Source: Salinibacterium sp. G-O1
GTDB lineage: Bacteria > Actinomycetota > Actinomycetes > Actinomycetales > Microbacteriaceae
Direction of reading: 5' to 3'
Assembly: GCF_030063305.1 (NCBI RefSeq)
Contig: NZ_JASISV010000002.1
Span: 124,001 to 188,000 of the forward strand
Length of the DNA: 64,000 nucleotides
Below the pieces are notes generated by a model. It searched no databases. It was not told the origin of the DNA and worked only from the letters and a program-made list of their open reading frames with translations. Of this stretch, positions 63,894 to 64,000 are shown one piece after another; position 1 is the stretch's first letter; each line of letters begins with the position of its first letter. A program made the translations under genes and the position numbers.

Positions 63894-64000
63894 TCAGTGC
63901 TCGTGGTGCGAGCTCTCGATCTCCTTGCTGGTAACGGGCGCGATGCGGTCTTCGAAGAACCAGCCAGACGCGGCAGCGCGCATCCGCTGGTTGATCGAGA
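63894..64000 (-). CDS. qcrB: partial CDS, probable cytochrome bc1 subunit QcrB C-terminus
   Basis: The last 34 codons on the minus strand read SINQRMRAAASGWFFEDR followed by IAPVTSKEIESSHHEH and stop. The pattern with GWFFEDRIAPVTxxE fits the C-terminal tail of actinobacterial QcrB, the cytochrome b of the bc1 complex that forms a supercomplex with the aa3 oxidase, and ctaC-ctaD-ctaF lie just upstream. Identity rests on a short tail only, and the rest of the gene is outside the window. Confidence 0.55.
   Translation of the reverse strand, partial: SINQRMRAAASGWFFEDRIAPVTSKEIESSHHEH

Overview
The window comes from the chromosome of a high-GC actinobacterium, most likely a member of the Microbacteriaceae. 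This rests on gene content and order: a garA/ftsR/MerR block, an actinobacterial dcw cluster with sepF, yggT and divIVA (wag31) downstream of ftsZ, class II DAHP synthase, a PknL-type kinase next to an Rv2175c-like gene, DUF3040 and DUF3043 proteins, and a CtaC/CtaD/CtaF oxidase with the actinobacterial subunit IV. Many genes start at GTG or TTG, and many appear to be leaderless. No tRNA, rRNA, transposase, prophage or CRISPR array was seen. The species cannot be named from the sequence.

Region 1 (1-5.4 kb) is the most accessory-like part: a SemiSWEET-like protein, a phosphoribosyltransferase, a small zinc-ribbon-like protein, an HhH-GPD protein, two unrecognised proteins coupled to a truncated peroxiredoxin-like frame, and an ArsR/SRPBCC/YCII trio with a 20-bp palindrome over the arsR start codon. 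Region 2 (5.4-12.2 kb) has a DEAD-box helicase, a flotillin-like protein, a protealysin-type M4 protease next to an emfourin-like inhibitor, a 36-residue Lys-rich protein, an S4 RNA-binding protein and a repeat protein.

Region 3 (12.3-20.7 kb) carries garA-ftsR-merR, then two ParA/MinD-like ATPases on either side of pyruvate carboxylase, then peptide deformylase. Region 4 (20.7-31.4 kb) holds fadD15-like acyl-CoA ligase, ROK glucokinase, a PlsC-type acyltransferase, aroG, a PASTA kinase (PknL), a LysM/transglycosylase-like protein, an Rv2175c-like protein, a polyprenyl synthase and a DUF3040 protein. Its order resembles the mycobacterial Rv2187-Rv2169c interval that also leads into mraZ.

Region 5 (31.5-48.2 kb) is the division and cell-wall cluster: mraZ-rsmH-ftsL-ftsI-murF-mraY-murD-ftsW-murG-murC-ftsQ-ftsZ-yggS-sepF-yggT-divIVA. 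It is tightly packed, often with overlapping start and stop codons, and is headed by a promoter with three perfect-spaced MraZ boxes. murE is absent from its usual place between ftsI and murF. lspA, rluD and dnaE1 follow. Region 6 (53.3-53.6 kb) is the only intergenic stretch over 300 bp; it holds two nearly identical 92-93 bp elements with 12-bp inverted ends.

Region 7 (53.6-64 kb) contains a flavin reductase, hisD, nrdR, pyrD, a DUF3043 protein, an M20 dipeptidase, an IscA-type Fe-S protein, the cytochrome c oxidase operon ctaC-ctaD-ctaF, a GNAT acetyltransferase, a DinB-like mycothiol-dependent enzyme and, at the right edge, a C-terminal fragment that is probably qcrB. Function links the parts: GarA and PknL are Ser/Thr kinase signalling, FtsR, MraZ and MerR-type regulators sit near division genes, and the oxidase, Fe-S and bc1 genes form a respiratory neighbourhood.
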